Assembly (NCBI RefSeq): GCF_009617595.1
Contig: NZ_WIXK01000003.1
Location: 1 to 64,000 of the forward strand
Source: Tritonibacter aquimaris
GTDB taxonomy: Bacteria; Pseudomonadota; Alphaproteobacteria; Rhodobacterales; Rhodobacteraceae
Direction: 5' to 3'
Length of the DNA stretch: 64,000 nucleotides
Shown here: one piece after another, positions 36,329-46,175 of the stretch
Layout: the number at the start of each line of letters is the position of its first letter
How positions within the stretch are numbered: position 1 is the first letter of the stretch
Notes under the pieces: model-generated
Told to the model about the DNA's origin: nothing
What the model saw: the letters and a program-made list of their open reading frames with translations, nothing else
Database searches by the model: none
Position numbers and translations under genes: made by a program

Positions 36329-36685
36329 ATGAGCGGATATTTAACCACCCATGTGTTGGACACTGCACGCGGATGTCCAGCTGCGGGGATCAAAATCGCG
36401 CTCTACCGTGTGAGCGGCAATTCTCACCGCAAGATTTCTGAAGCCGTGACCAATGCTGATGGTCGCACCGATGTGCCAATCCTTTCAGAAAAGGCATTCA
36501 AGACCGGCACCTATGAGATGATCTTCTTTGCTGGTGATTACCTGCGCGAAACACAGGGCTTAGAAGAGGATCCGCTATTTCTGGATCAGATCCCAATTCG
36601 CTTTGGGCTGAACGATGCAGAGGCCCATTTTCACGTGCCTTTGCTGCTCTCGCCTTTTGGCTATAGCACCTACCGCGGCAGCTAA
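36329..36685 (+). CDS. uraH: 5-hydroxyisourate hydrolase (transthyretin-like)
   Basis: A 118-residue transthyretin-related protein that hydrolyses 5-hydroxyisourate to OHCU. It has the N-terminal signature YLTTHVLDTARGCPA with the active-site His, Arg in TNADGRTD, and the diagnostic C-terminal tetrapeptide YRGS. Length is standard. It is divergent from puuE-uraD, and its 3' end overlaps the convergent LysR gene by 4 bases. Confidence 0.95.
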   Translation: MSGYLTTHVLDTARGCPAAGIKIALYRVSGNSHRKISEAVTNADGRTDVPILSEKAFKTGTYEMIFFAGDYLRETQGLEEDPLFLDQIPIRFGLNDAEAHFHVPLLLSPFGYSTYRGS

Positions 36686-37608
36686 AACATCGCCTTTTCT
36701 TCGGCCTCACGCACCGCCTGACCAATGTGATCTGCGATATAGTCAAGAAACAGCCGCGTCTTGGGATCCTGATAGCGACGATGCGCATAAAGGCACCCAA
36801 GCTGCACAGTTACCGGTGGTGTCTCTGCAGCGACTTGGACCAGTCGGCCGTCCCGCAAATGCTCGGCCACTTCAAACAGCGGCTTTAACGCAACCCCTTC
36901 GCCCGCAAGCGCCCAATCGGTCAGCACTTCGCCGTCATCACATTCATGACGCCCCTGCACCGCAAATCGGCTCGGGCCGTCTTCGGTCTGTAGTTGCCAC
37001 TGAAATTCACTCGCGCCGGGATAGCGCAGGTTCAGACAGTTGTGCGACCCATTGATGAGATCGTCGCCCCGCTTGGGCATGCCGCAACGCTCAACATATG
37101 AAGGAGCTGCGCATAAAAGGCGCTGACAATCTGCAATCTTGCGCATTTTCAACGCACTATCAGCGGGCTGGCCAAGGAAGAATGCCAGATCGAGCCCCTC
37201 GGTCGTGAGATCTACCGTGCGATCAGACAGGCGCAGGCGAATGGAAATCTCTGGGTAGGTTTTCAGAAACTTTGGCACCAAGGGCGCAATAAAACGCCGG
37301 CCGATACCCAAAGGGGCCGCTACAAACAGCGTTCCGCGTGGTGCATCCGTCAGCTGCATCACTTGGGCTTCGGCGTCATTTAATGTCTCAAGCACCGCAA
37401 TTGCACCGGGGTAAAACGCGCGCCCCTGCTCGGTTGCTGAAAGATTACGCGTTGTGCGCTGAAACAGGCGCACACCCAGATATTCTTCAAGCTGAGAAAT
37501 CCGCGCAGATGTCACCGCAGGTGATATGCGCAGATCGCGCCCCGCCGCAGACATTGAGCCAAGCTCATAGACACGCACAAAGGTTCGGATGTTATCGAGA
37601 TAAGACAT
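36682..37608 (-). CDS. LysR-family regulator beside puuD
   Basis: A 308-residue LysR regulator of the AaeR/DsdC-like group. The helix-turn-helix begins SYLDNIRTFVRVYELGSMSA and the effector domain runs from about residue 90. I chose ATG at 37608 because the family starts at that point; the frame stays open to 37800 but overlaps puuD. It is divergent from puuD with a 127-bp gap containing a TTTAC-N8-GTAAA dyad, so regulation of urate oxidation is likely. The C-terminus is convergent with uraH. Confidence 0.87.
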   Translation of the reverse strand: MSYLDNIRTFVRVYELGSMSAAGRDLRISPAVTSARISQLEEYLGVRLFQRTTRNLSATEQGRAFYPGAIAVLETLNDAEAQVMQLTDAPRGTLFVAAPLGIGRRFIAPLVPKFLKTYPEISIRLRLSDRTVDLTTEGLDLAFFLGQPADSALKMRKIADCQRLLCAAPSYVERCGMPKRGDDLINGSHNCLNLRYPGASEFQWQLQTEDGPSRFAVQGRHECDDGEVLTDWALAGEGVALKPLFEVAEHLRDGRLVQVAAETPPVTVQLGCLYAHRRYQDPKTRLFLDYIADHIGQAVREAEEKAMF

Positions 37609-37657
37609 TATACAGCTTTTTTTGATACTCTTCGGAAATATAAGTAAATTCCCAAAA

Positions 37658-37675
37658 TTTACCAGTGCCCGTAAA
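37658..37675. promoter_or_regulatory. Inverted repeat between LysR and puuD genes
   Basis: TTTAC-N8-GTAAA, centred about 58 bp upstream of the LysR start and 70 bp upstream of the puuD start. The spacing is one base longer than a canonical T-N11-A LysR box, so assignment is tentative. Confidence 0.4.
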
Positions 37676-37735
37676 ATTAAAGGCCGGGTGCAGACCAAAA
37701 CACGCAGCCAGTATGAGCAACGAAGGACAAAATGA

Positions 37736-38968
37736 ATGTGGGATCTGATCCTATTGTGGGAATGGTTGGCGCTGGCTGCGCGCTGGCTCCATGTGATCAC
37801 CGCGATCGCCTGGATTGGATCATCCTTTTATTTCATCGCGTTAGATCTTGGCCTCAACCGTAACATCAGCGGCCCAGCCGATGGGGAAGAATGGCAGGTA
37901 CATGGCGGTGGTTTCTACCACATTCAAAAATACCTCGTTGCACCCGAACGCATGCCCGAGCATCTGACCTGGTTCAAATGGGAAAGTTACGCGACCTGGC
38001 TGTCAGGTTTCGCCTTGCTGATGATCGTCTATTGGGCCGGCGGGGAGCTCTATCTGGTCGATCAGTCCAAAACGGATATGGATGTCTATGAAGCCATGGT
38101 GCTGTCAGCCGCCGTGTTGATTGGCGGCTGGTTGGCCTACAACAGCCTGTGTAATTCGCCACTGGCAAACCGGCCTTCCCTGCTCATGCTGATCTTGTTT
38201 GTCTTACTGGTCGTTTTGGGCTGGGGGCTCAATCAGGTTTTTACCGGGCGTGCCATGATGCTGCATCTGGGCGCACTGACCGCAACCTTGATGAGCGCGA
38301 ACGTGTTTTTCATCATTATCCCCAACCAGAAAATCGTGGTTGCGGATCTCAAGGCTGGGCACACGCCTGATCCCAAATACGGCAAAATCGCCAAGCTGCG
38401 TTCGACCCACAACAACTACCTGACACTGCCGGTGCTGTTTTTGATGCTGTCCAACCACTACCCATTGGTTTTTGCGAGCCAATACAACTGGCTGATCGCA
38501 GCGCTGGTGTTTTTGATGGGGGTGAGCATCCGCCACTATTTCAACACGCTACATGCCCGCGCTGGCAATCCGCGCTGGACCTGGGCGGTGACCGTAGCAT
38601 TGTTTCTGATGGCTGTGTTCCTGTCTGTCGCGGGGCGCGAAACAGAAGGTGATGACAGTGCGCTTAGTGAAACAGCAAAAATATTGATGAACACAGCTCA
38701 ATTTGAGGATGTCCAAGACATCGTCATAGCAAATTGCAGCATGTGCCACGCGCGTGAGCCTTTTTATGACGGGATCGCCACGGCCCCAAAAGGCGTCTTG
38801 CTCGAAACGACGGAAGACGTCGCGCGCAATGGGCGGGCGATCTATCTACAGGCCGGTGTGACACAGGCAATGCCGCCGTCAAACCTTACCTATATGGAAA
38901 CGGGCGCACGTGCCGCGATCCGCGCCTGGTACACAAACGCCGATCTGGCTGGGCTCGGGCGCCTATGA
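37736..38968 (+). CDS. puuD: Membrane-bound urate oxidase (urate hydroxylase) with cytochrome c domain
   Basis: The 410-residue PuuD, which oxidises urate to 5-hydroxyisourate. About eight TM segments occupy residues 8-300 (first: LALAARWLHVITAIAWIGSSFYF). A C-terminal cytochrome c domain (about 320-405) carries the haem motif CSMCH and the distal Met in QAMPPSN. Electrons therefore go to the respiratory chain rather than directly to O2 with release of H2O2, as in soluble uricase. ATG at 37736 follows GAAGGA at 37722-37727. First enzyme of the pathway completed by uraH, puuE-uraD, allE and allA. Confidence 0.93.
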   Translation: MWDLILLWEWLALAARWLHVITAIAWIGSSFYFIALDLGLNRNISGPADGEEWQVHGGGFYHIQKYLVAPERMPEHLTWFKWESYATWLSGFALLMIVYWAGGELYLVDQSKTDMDVYEAMVLSAAVLIGGWLAYNSLCNSPLANRPSLLMLILFVLLVVLGWGLNQVFTGRAMMLHLGALTATLMSANVFFIIIPNQKIVVADLKAGHTPDPKYGKIAKLRSTHNNYLTLPVLFLMLSNHYPLVFASQYNWLIAALVFLMGVSIRHYFNTLHARAGNPRWTWAVTVALFLMAVFLSVAGRETEGDDSALSETAKILMNTAQFEDVQDIVIANCSMCHAREPFYDGIATAPKGVLLETTEDVARNGRAIYLQAGVTQAMPPSNLTYMETGARAAIRAWYTNADLAGLGRL

Positions 38969-39077
38969 CACAGGAAACGGCTGCCTTTCCTTAACTTTCC
39001 CCGTTCCTTCGGCCATCGCCTACGTGATAGGTCTTGGTGCAACCCGGTTGGGACATTTGCACATAAGGCGGAAAGAC

Positions 39078-40859
39078 ATGAAATTGGCCAAAGCTTTGCC
39101 CCGATGGACGCTGGCCATCTTCATAAGCTGCGCTGCACTTCCAGCTTTTTCGCTGGAAACCCAGTTCACGGCCACAGGCGCTGACACGGATCTAAAAAAC
39201 CGCCTGAAACGCGCCAGTACTGTGACAAACATCAGCAAAAAAGCAGCCACACAGGATGTTCTGGCAGCAGCCTTATCTGATTATCGCAGCCTTGTTCAGG
39301 TGCTTTATGACGAAGGGTATTTCGCGCCGATTGTGTCCATCAAACTGGATGGGCGTGAGGCCGCCGCCCTTAACCCACTGGCGCTGCCCCAAACCATCAA
39401 CAGCGTAAATGTTGCGGTGCAACCCGGCCCCACATTCCAATTAGGACGCGCCGAAATCGCGCCTCTTCCCAACAACACCGAACTTCCCGAAGGGTTTCGG
39501 TCTGGCGAGCGCGCGACCACTGGTGTGCTGCGCGATGCGGCGACGGCAGGGATTTCCGCCTGGCGCGACGCGGGACACGCAAAAGCGCGCATTCAGCAGC
39601 AAAACATTAGCGCCAACCATCGAACCAATCAGCTGAGCGCCGATATCCGTATTGCCCCGGGTGCCGAGCTGAAACTCGGACGGCTGCTCATCGAGGGGCA
39701 AAGCGACGTGCGCCCGGACGCGATCCAACGCATTGCGGGCTTTCCCACCGGAGAGACCTTTCACCCTGATCTTATTTCCAAATCCGCCGAACGCCTGCGC
39801 CGAACTGGCGCGTTTGCATCGGTAGCGCTGCGCGAAGCAGAAAATGCCAACCCCAATGACACGCTTGATGTGACCGCAGCGATCAGCGACCTCCCAAAGC
39901 GTCGTTTGACCTTTGGCACAGAGCTCTCTTCCTCGGATGGGGTGGAACTGAGCGCAAGCTGGATTCATCGCAACCTGTTTGGTGGCGCAGAACGCCTTAC
40001 CTTTGAGGCGCGTTTGTCGGGCATTGGTGGCACGTCTGATATAGATGGCCGCGTCGCAGTGCGTCTGGATCGCCCCGCCACACTGGGCCCGGATGACAAC
40101 ATGTTTTACCTGCTCGAGGCGGAGCGGCTTGATGAAGAGCACTTCAGCGCTGTGCAGGGCATCGGTACAATCGGGGTGCGCAGGCTGTATTCCGATACGC
40201 TGACCGGGGAAATTTCCGCTGGGTTTGCGAGCATTCTGGCCACCGATGCCTTTGGCAAACGTCGGTTCAAATATCTGCTGGCGCGCGCCCGCCTTGAACA
40301 GGACCTGCGCGACAACCGGGTAAGCGCGACCGATGGCACCTATCTTTTGGCACAGGCGGTGCCCTTCGTGGGTATAGATGGCACGGAATCCGGATTGCAG
40401 CTTGTTGGTGATGGGCGCATCTATCGAAGCCTTGGTGAGCGTTTGGTTATCGCAGGCAGGGTGCAGTTTGGCTCGGTTCTTGGGCCATCCTTATCAGAAG
40501 TGTCCCCGACGCTTGGCTTTTTCTCAGGCGGCGCAGGCACCGTGCGCGGTCATGAGTTTCAATCCCTTGGGGTCCCAGCTGGATCTGATACTGCGGCAGG
40601 CCGTGGCTTTTTGGCGCTTTCAGCCGAAATCAGACGTCAGGTTTCAGACAAGATTTCGCTGGTAGGGTTTTATGATGTTGGTCTCATCTCTGATCAGAGC
40701 TTTCTCAGAGAGGGCAACAACCAGCACGCTGGTGCAGGCTTCGGCCTGCGCTACGATATCACCGGCATCGGCCCGCTGCGCCTTGATCTGGCGGTTCCAG
40801 TCAGTGGTGGCAGTGGAGACGGGTTACAGTTTTACATCGGTGTGGGACAAGCGTTTTGA
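39078..40859 (+). CDS. tamA: Translocation and assembly module outer-membrane protein TamA
   Basis: A 593-residue Omp85-family protein. A signal peptide (about 1-26, ending PAFS) precedes POTRA-like domains (about 40-270) and a C-terminal 16-strand barrel (about 290-593, Bac_surface_Ag) ending in the outer-membrane signature Phe (VGQAF). The barrel contains SAGTVRGHEF-like sequence (GGAGTVRGHEFQS). With TamB it supports outer-membrane protein insertion and lipid transport. ATG at 39078 begins a proper signal peptide; the upstream open frame runs back into puuD. The stop TGA overlaps the TTG start of tamB. Confidence 0.92.
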   Translation: MKLAKALPRWTLAIFISCAALPAFSLETQFTATGADTDLKNRLKRASTVTNISKKAATQDVLAAALSDYRSLVQVLYDEGYFAPIVSIKLDGREAAALNPLALPQTINSVNVAVQPGPTFQLGRAEIAPLPNNTELPEGFRSGERATTGVLRDAATAGISAWRDAGHAKARIQQQNISANHRTNQLSADIRIAPGAELKLGRLLIEGQSDVRPDAIQRIAGFPTGETFHPDLISKSAERLRRTGAFASVALREAENANPNDTLDVTAAISDLPKRRLTFGTELSSSDGVELSASWIHRNLFGGAERLTFEARLSGIGGTSDIDGRVAVRLDRPATLGPDDNMFYLLEAERLDEEHFSAVQGIGTIGVRRLYSDTLTGEISAGFASILATDAFGKRRFKYLLARARLEQDLRDNRVSATDGTYLLAQAVPFVGIDGTESGLQLVGDGRIYRSLGERLVIAGRVQFGSVLGPSLSEVSPTLGFFSGGAGTVRGHEFQSLGVPAGSDTAAGRGFLALSAEIRRQVSDKISLVGFYDVGLISDQSFLREGNNQHAGAGFGLRYDITGIGPLRLDLAVPVSGGSGDGLQFYIGVGQAF

Positions 40860-43800
40860 AAACTTACCTTCCATATATTGCAGCGACCACATTCGCCTGC
40901 GCGACAGCCGCTGTCGCCCAAAACACCATTTCGCCAGAAGAAAGCGGCGGCTTTCTGGTGGATTTCCTTGAAGAGAAGCTTTCCGGTGAAAACCGTTTTG
41001 TAAAAGTCGAAGGCTTAAGCGGCACGTTTTCATCAAAAGCAGAAATCGCGCGCCTGATTGTCTCAGATTCTGAAGGCGTGTGGTTTGAACTGGAAGGCGC
41101 CGAGCTTGATTGGAACCGTTCTGCGCTGCTGCGCGGCGCGCTTTCGATCAACCAGCTGTCAGCAGAACGTATCGCGATCTCGCGCCCGCCCCTGCCCGCA
41201 CCGCAGGAAACTACAGCGCCAAGCCCCGAAACCTCCCCTTTGACGCTCCCTGAGCTGCCGATTTCAATCAATCTAAATGAAATCGCGGCTGAACGGATTG
41301 AATTGGGCGAAGCTCTTTTAGGGCAAGACAGTGTCTGGAGCATAAAGGGCAAGCTTTCCCTTGAAAGTGGTGAGCTGGATAGCGCCTTGTCGCTGGACCG
41401 GCTGGATCGTGATGGAGATAGCCTGACGCTTGAAGCAAGTTACGCCAACACGGATCAACTGCTCGCGCTCAACCTGGCTGCAAATGAAAAACCTGAGGGG
41501 ATAATTAGCGCCTCACTCCCGATGCAGGATCCTGTGCCGCTCTCACTTTCGGTGATGGGTGAAGGACCCTTGCAGGATTTCGCTGCCGACATCACATTTA
41601 TGGCTGGTCCAAACGCGCAGATTACTGGTGAAGTTAATATCAATGCGGCGAGTGACTCCGAAACCACGCAAGGGCTGATTTTCTCTTCAGATCTCAACGG
41701 GGACATAGACGCGATTTTACCTGCGCAGTATCGGGATTTCTTTGGCCCCAACCTGCGTATGCGGCTGAAAGGGGAAACCTTTGCACCGAACGGGCTGGCG
41801 CTTCATTCGCTTGCCATCAACAGTCAGGCCCTGCGTCTGGCAGGCTCGGCCCAATTCATGGACGGCCAGATCGATACCGCCAATCTGCGTGCATCCATTG
41901 CTCCACCAAAGGGGCAAACACAGATCACCTTGCCTGTGGCGGGCGGCAATACTTCTGTCGCCCAACTCGATTTGTTGGCGCAAAAGACATCCGGGCCGCA
42001 ATGGGCAGTGAGCGCAACACTCAAAGAGCTGGAGACCGCAGATCTAACGCTGGACCACGCTGCGCTAAACCTGAATGGCTTGCTGAAACAAGATCCCCTT
42101 GATCTCAATGGTGCGATTGATGCCCAACTCAACGGGCTTTCGCTGACTGACGAAGGTCTAAGTCGCGCCATCGGGCGTGATCTCGCGCTCAAGGCCAATC
42201 TCAAGGCTAAAGATCAACAGGTTTCGCTGCAAAACCTGCAGCTTTCGGGTCAATCTTTTCATGCAGAAGGTCAGCTAGATTTCGCCAGCTGGTCAGAGGG
42301 CCTGCGGATCAACACTGATCTGACAGCAACCCTTGCAGAACTGGCCAGCCTGTCAAAACTGGCAGCCCGCCCCTTAAGCGGTGATGCCAACGCCCACCTA
42401 AAAGGGAGCTTCACCCCGCTCAGCGGAGCGTTTCACGCGAATCTTTTCCTTACTGGCAACGAGCTTGCGATTGGCACGCCGCAAATCGACCAGATGATCA
42501 CGGGCAAAACCACCCTGCAACTCGATGCAGAACGCAACAGCAACGGGATCAACATCGATAGATTCACGTTGAACAGCACCGGTCTTACGGCCGATGCTGC
42601 CGGCAATCTGAGCAGCGACAACGGGATGTTAACGCTTTCTGCTGAACTCGCCGACATCGCTGCATTTGTGCCGCAAAACTCAGGTCCGGTGCAGCTCAGC
42701 GGTGAGATAAAACGGCGCGGCGCCGCCTTTGATGGCGCGTTTGCGCTGAACGGGCCACACAGTTCCAGCGCAACGCTCAGCGGCACAGCACAGACCAATG
42801 GCAACGCTGACCTGATCTTTGACGCGCGCCTTGGCCAGTTGGAACGTTTTGTTGCAGATCTCACCGGCGCACTCGCCGCAAAAGGATCCGCGAAACGCAA
42901 CAATGGCATCTGGACCGTTCAAGCCGATGCAAGCGGACCTGCAGGTATTGCTGCAAATGTGAACGGGCAATGGGACGAAGCGCGCGCAAGCGCAGATCTC
43001 AACGCGCGCGGCAGTCTGCGGCTGGACGTGGCAAACCCCTTTATTGCGCCAAACCTGCTGAGCGGCGATGCGCGATTTGATCTGGCGCTCAAAGGCACAC
43101 CCGGTCTTGATGCGCTGTCGGGAACAATTACCACATCGGCGGGCCGCCTCGCCCTGCCAACTGCCGGTCAACAGATCGAGGGGATCACATCGCAGATCCG
43201 CCTCAATGGTGCCTTGGCCAATATCACCTTAGATGCGCGCCCTCGGGACGGCGGCAGATTGCGCCTGCAAGGCCCGGTCGCGCTCAAACCTCCGTTTAAT
43301 GGCGATGTAGCAATTTCGCTCGATCAGGTCACATTGACCGACAATTTGATCTACCGCAGCATTGTTGATGGAAACCTGCTTCTCAGCGGTCCTTTGGCCA
43401 GTGGCGGTCGTTTGTCTGGTCGTATTCAGATTGGTGAGACCAATATCAACCTTGCAAGTGCTGGCGGGGCCATTGGCGCGGCCCCAATCCCAGAGATCCG
43501 CCATATCGCAGAGCCCCGAGCCGTGCGCCAAACCCGCGCGCGTGCTGGCCTGATTGGACAAGCCTCATCCGGCGGCCAAAGCCCGCTGGCTCTGGATCTT
43601 ACCATTGATGCACCCAATCGCATTTTTGCCCGCGGGCGCGGCCTACGTGCCGAGCTTGGTGGGCAGCTCACCGTTCGCGGTACCGCTTCGGCTCCAGAAC
43701 CGGCCGGTCAGATCGGGCTTATCCGTGGCAGCTTTGACATTCTCGGACGTAGGCTTTCGCTTGATGACGGTCAGATCACCCTGCTTGGAAGCCTCACCCC

Positions 43801-44275
43801 GTACCTGAACTTCACCGCATCTACCAATACCTCCGAAGGATCCGCCACGCTCAATATTTCAGGCCCACTTGATGCACCGCAAATTGAAGTCACCGCCGAA
43901 CCAAACCGCCCCAGCGAAGAAGCGCTGGCGCTTTTGCTCTTTGGCGACAATGTTCAAGATCTTTCCCCGCTGGCACTGGCCCGGCTTGCCAGTTCAGCCG
44001 CAAAACTAAGCGGACGCGGTCTTGGGGCAGAAGAAAAACTTGCCGATGAAACCGGTGCCGACGATGTGGACATTGGTTTTGACAATCTCGGTGTTGGCGA
44101 ACTTGGCCTTGGTGGCTACGTATCACAAAACGTCTACACAGATTTCAACGTCAACACGCGCGGTGATAGTGAATTGTCCATCAATCTGGACTTGAATGAA
44201 AAGCTCTCAGTAACCGGTACGGTGGACAGTGCAGGCGAAACCGGGCTCGGTTTATTTTTCAAGCGAGATTACTGA
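40856..44275 (+). CDS. tamB: Translocation and assembly module inner-membrane protein TamB (AsmA-like)
   Basis: A 1139-residue protein with an N-terminal hydrophobic anchor or signal (about 3-21) and a long series of amphipathic beta-strand repeats forming a hydrophobic groove. The C-terminal DUF490 domain (about 780-1139) ends GLGLFFKRDY. TamB spans the periplasm and pairs with TamA. The start is TTG at 40856, overlapping the tamA stop (TTGA), which implies coupled translation. It is followed 2 bp later by a glycosyltransferase gene. Confidence 0.92.
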   Translation: MKTYLPYIAATTFACATAAVAQNTISPEESGGFLVDFLEEKLSGENRFVKVEGLSGTFSSKAEIARLIVSDSEGVWFELEGAELDWNRSALLRGALSINQLSAERIAISRPPLPAPQETTAPSPETSPLTLPELPISINLNEIAAERIELGEALLGQDSVWSIKGKLSLESGELDSALSLDRLDRDGDSLTLEASYANTDQLLALNLAANEKPEGIISASLPMQDPVPLSLSVMGEGPLQDFAADITFMAGPNAQITGEVNINAASDSETTQGLIFSSDLNGDIDAILPAQYRDFFGPNLRMRLKGETFAPNGLALHSLAINSQALRLAGSAQFMDGQIDTANLRASIAPPKGQTQITLPVAGGNTSVAQLDLLAQKTSGPQWAVSATLKELETADLTLDHAALNLNGLLKQDPLDLNGAIDAQLNGLSLTDEGLSRAIGRDLALKANLKAKDQQVSLQNLQLSGQSFHAEGQLDFASWSEGLRINTDLTATLAELASLSKLAARPLSGDANAHLKGSFTPLSGAFHANLFLTGNELAIGTPQIDQMITGKTTLQLDAERNSNGINIDRFTLNSTGLTADAAGNLSSDNGMLTLSAELADIAAFVPQNSGPVQLSGEIKRRGAAFDGAFALNGPHSSSATLSGTAQTNGNADLIFDARLGQLERFVADLTGALAAKGSAKRNNGIWTVQADASGPAGIAANVNGQWDEARASADLNARGSLRLDVANPFIAPNLLSGDARFDLALKGTPGLDALSGTITTSAGRLALPTAGQQIEGITSQIRLNGALANITLDARPRDGGRLRLQGPVALKPPFNGDVAISLDQVTLTDNLIYRSIVDGNLLLSGPLASGGRLSGRIQIGETNINLASAGGAIGAAPIPEIRHIAEPRAVRQTRARAGLIGQASSGGQSPLALDLTIDAPNRIFARGRGLRAELGGQLTVRGTASAPEPAGQIGLIRGSFDILGRRLSLDDGQITLLGSLTPYLNFTASTNTSEGSATLNISGPLDAPQIEVTAEPNRPSEEALALLLFGDNVQDLSPLALARLASSAAKLSGRGLGAEEKLADETGADDVDIGFDNLGVGELGLGGYVSQNVYTDFNVNTRGDSELSINLDLNEKLSVTGTVDSAGETGLGLFFKRDY

Positions 44276-44277
44276 AT

Positions 44278-45240
44278 ATGACTACGGATTCTGAGCAGCC
44301 CGTTTCAATTGACGCCGTTGTAATTGGGCGCAACGAAGGCGCGCGACTGGTAACCTGCCTGCAATCGCTGAAAGGCCAGGTACGCCAGCTGGTCTATGTG
44401 GACAGCGGATCGACAGATGGTTCGGTTGCGAAAGCGCAGGACCTTGGCGCTGAGGTTGTAGAGCTCGACATGTCACGCCCCTTCACCGCGGCGCGGGCCC
44501 GAAATGCCGGTCTTGCACGCCTTTCGGGCGACGGCTTGGTCCAGCTTGTTGATGCCGATTGTGAAGTTGTGGAGGGCTGGCTGCAATCCGCACAGGCATA
44601 TCTAGACGCCCACCCAGACGTTGCGGTTGTCTGTGGTCGCCGCAAAGAACGCCACCCGGACGCAACGCGATACAACGGGTTTTGCGATGCTGAGTGGGAT
44701 ACCCCCGTTGGCGAAGCAAAAGCCTGCGGGGGCGACGCGGTCATGCGCCTGTCGGCGCTGCGTGATGCAGGCGGTTACCGCGACGATCTGATTGCCGGAG
44801 AAGAGCCTGAACTTTGCGTACGTTTGCGCCAGTCCGGCTGGAAGATTTGGCGGCTTGATGCAGAGATGACTTTGCATGACGCCCAGATCACCCGGTTTTC
44901 ACAATGGTGGAAACGCACACGGCGTGCTGGGCATGCATTTGCAGAAGGCGCCGCACTGCATGGCGCTCCGCCAGAACAACATTGGGTGAAAGAAACGCGG
45001 CGCGCGCTGCTTTGGGGAGCAGGCCTCCCGCTGATGATCACCGCAGCGGCCTGTGTTCAACCGGTTTTGGCGCTAGGATTTGCCATCTATCCGGCGCAGC
45101 TAATCAGGCTCAGCCGAAAGATGCCATTTGATGCGGCGCTCTACACGTTGGTCGGAAAATTCGCCGAGGCACAGGGTGCACTCGAGTATTATAAAAACCG
45201 TCTACTTGGTCAGCGCCGCGGCATTTTGGAATATAAGTGA
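44278..45240 (+). CDS. Family-2 glycosyltransferase
   Basis: A 320-residue GT-A glycosyltransferase. The N-terminal strand is VVIGRNEGARLVTCL, nucleotide-binding residues are in YVDSGSTDGS, and the metal-binding motif is LVDADCEV (about 97-104); a GGDAVMR acceptor loop and an ED-type EEPELCVRLR segment follow. A hydrophobic stretch near 245-275 may bind the membrane. It starts 2 bp after tamB and is probably in the same operon. Its 3' end overlaps the 3' end of the convergent WecG-type gene by 31 bases. Confidence 0.87.
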   Translation: MTTDSEQPVSIDAVVIGRNEGARLVTCLQSLKGQVRQLVYVDSGSTDGSVAKAQDLGAEVVELDMSRPFTAARARNAGLARLSGDGLVQLVDADCEVVEGWLQSAQAYLDAHPDVAVVCGRRKERHPDATRYNGFCDAEWDTPVGEAKACGGDAVMRLSALRDAGGYRDDLIAGEEPELCVRLRQSGWKIWRLDAEMTLHDAQITRFSQWWKRTRRAGHAFAEGAALHGAPPEQHWVKETRRALLWGAGLPLMITAAACVQPVLALGFAIYPAQLIRLSRKMPFDAALYTLVGKFAEAQGALEYYKNRLLGQRRGILEYK

Positions 45241-46046
45241 GCCGCGTTGAGGCGCAGGCGCACGGCGTCCAAAATCTGACGCGGTAGAATACGAATGCAC
45301 TGCAAATAGCGCGGTCCCAAACGTTTTGGGCTGCTGAGCGCGCGCCAAAGCCATTCCATCGCCATATTGCGCACCCACTCAGGCGCACGGCGTTGATGAC
45401 CGCCAAGGAAATCCAGTCCCGCGCCCACAGAGGCAAAACCGACATTTGGTGCAATCTCACGACCACGTTGCGCGAGGCGTTCTTGCTTTGGAGCACCCAG
45501 TGCAAGAAAACACAAACCAATTTTCCTTTGCTGAAGGCTTTGCAGAATATGCATCGCTTCATCGCTATCCGGATCCAGAATTCCAGGCGCGTGGATCCAT
45601 GCCACATCCAGACCGGGCACCTTTTCACGTAACGCTTGCTCTGCGTCTTCAAGCGCGTGCCGACTGCTCCCAACCAATGCAATGGGTGCACCCGCTTCCG
45701 CGGCCCAACGACACAGCGGATGTACCATGTCAGATCCGGGCATAAGAGAAACCGGACGGCGTGCGATTTGAGACAGCCATACAATTGGTCGCCCATCAGC
45801 AACTACAAAATCATGTGCCTGATAGGCGCGCAAAAAACGCGGTGACGCAGACATTTTGACCAAATGATCGAGATTAATGGTCGCGAGGGCAAAGCCTTCA
45901 CGTCCCTTTAACCGACGAATGATTTCATCTTTCAAACTGGCGCGTGTTGGTACATTAACACGCACGAATTGTTCACCTATCCGAAACTGCACACCCCACC
46001 CCCCAAAGCGGACCACATCTCTGAACCATTGCAGATGTTGCCGCAC
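45210..46046 (-). CDS. WecG/TagA/CpsF-family glycosyltransferase (GT26)
   Basis: A 278-residue GT26 enzyme. Family motifs are NLDHLVKMSASPRFLRAY (about 58-75), VVADGRPIVWLSQ, ALVGSSRHALEDAE and LALGAPKQERLAQR; the C-terminal basic helix PEWVRNMAMEWLWRAL is typical. These enzymes add ManNAcA, ManNAc or glucose to a lipid-linked sugar early in polysaccharide synthesis. The start is GTG at 46046 with a poor ribosome binding site; another GTG at 45992 has a G-rich run before it and would remove 18 residues. Divergent from the polymerase gene at 46176. Confidence 0.87.
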   Translation of the reverse strand: MRQHLQWFRDVVRFGGWGVQFRIGEQFVRVNVPTRASLKDEIIRRLKGREGFALATINLDHLVKMSASPRFLRAYQAHDFVVADGRPIVWLSQIARRPVSLMPGSDMVHPLCRWAAEAGAPIALVGSSRHALEDAEQALREKVPGLDVAWIHAPGILDPDSDEAMHILQSLQQRKIGLCFLALGAPKQERLAQRGREIAPNVGFASVGAGLDFLGGHQRRAPEWVRNMAMEWLWRALSSPKRLGPRYLQCIRILPRQILDAVRLRLNAAHLYSKMPRR

Positions 46047-46175
46047 CTGATTACGATGTCTTTAACTACCGCAAAAGCAATAAGTGAGCTAGCTGCGCAT
46101 TTGTATAGGTTCCTGTTGCAAATTCGGTTAGTCAGACCTGAACCAATTATTATTGCGAGAGCGTGAAAAGCGCGA

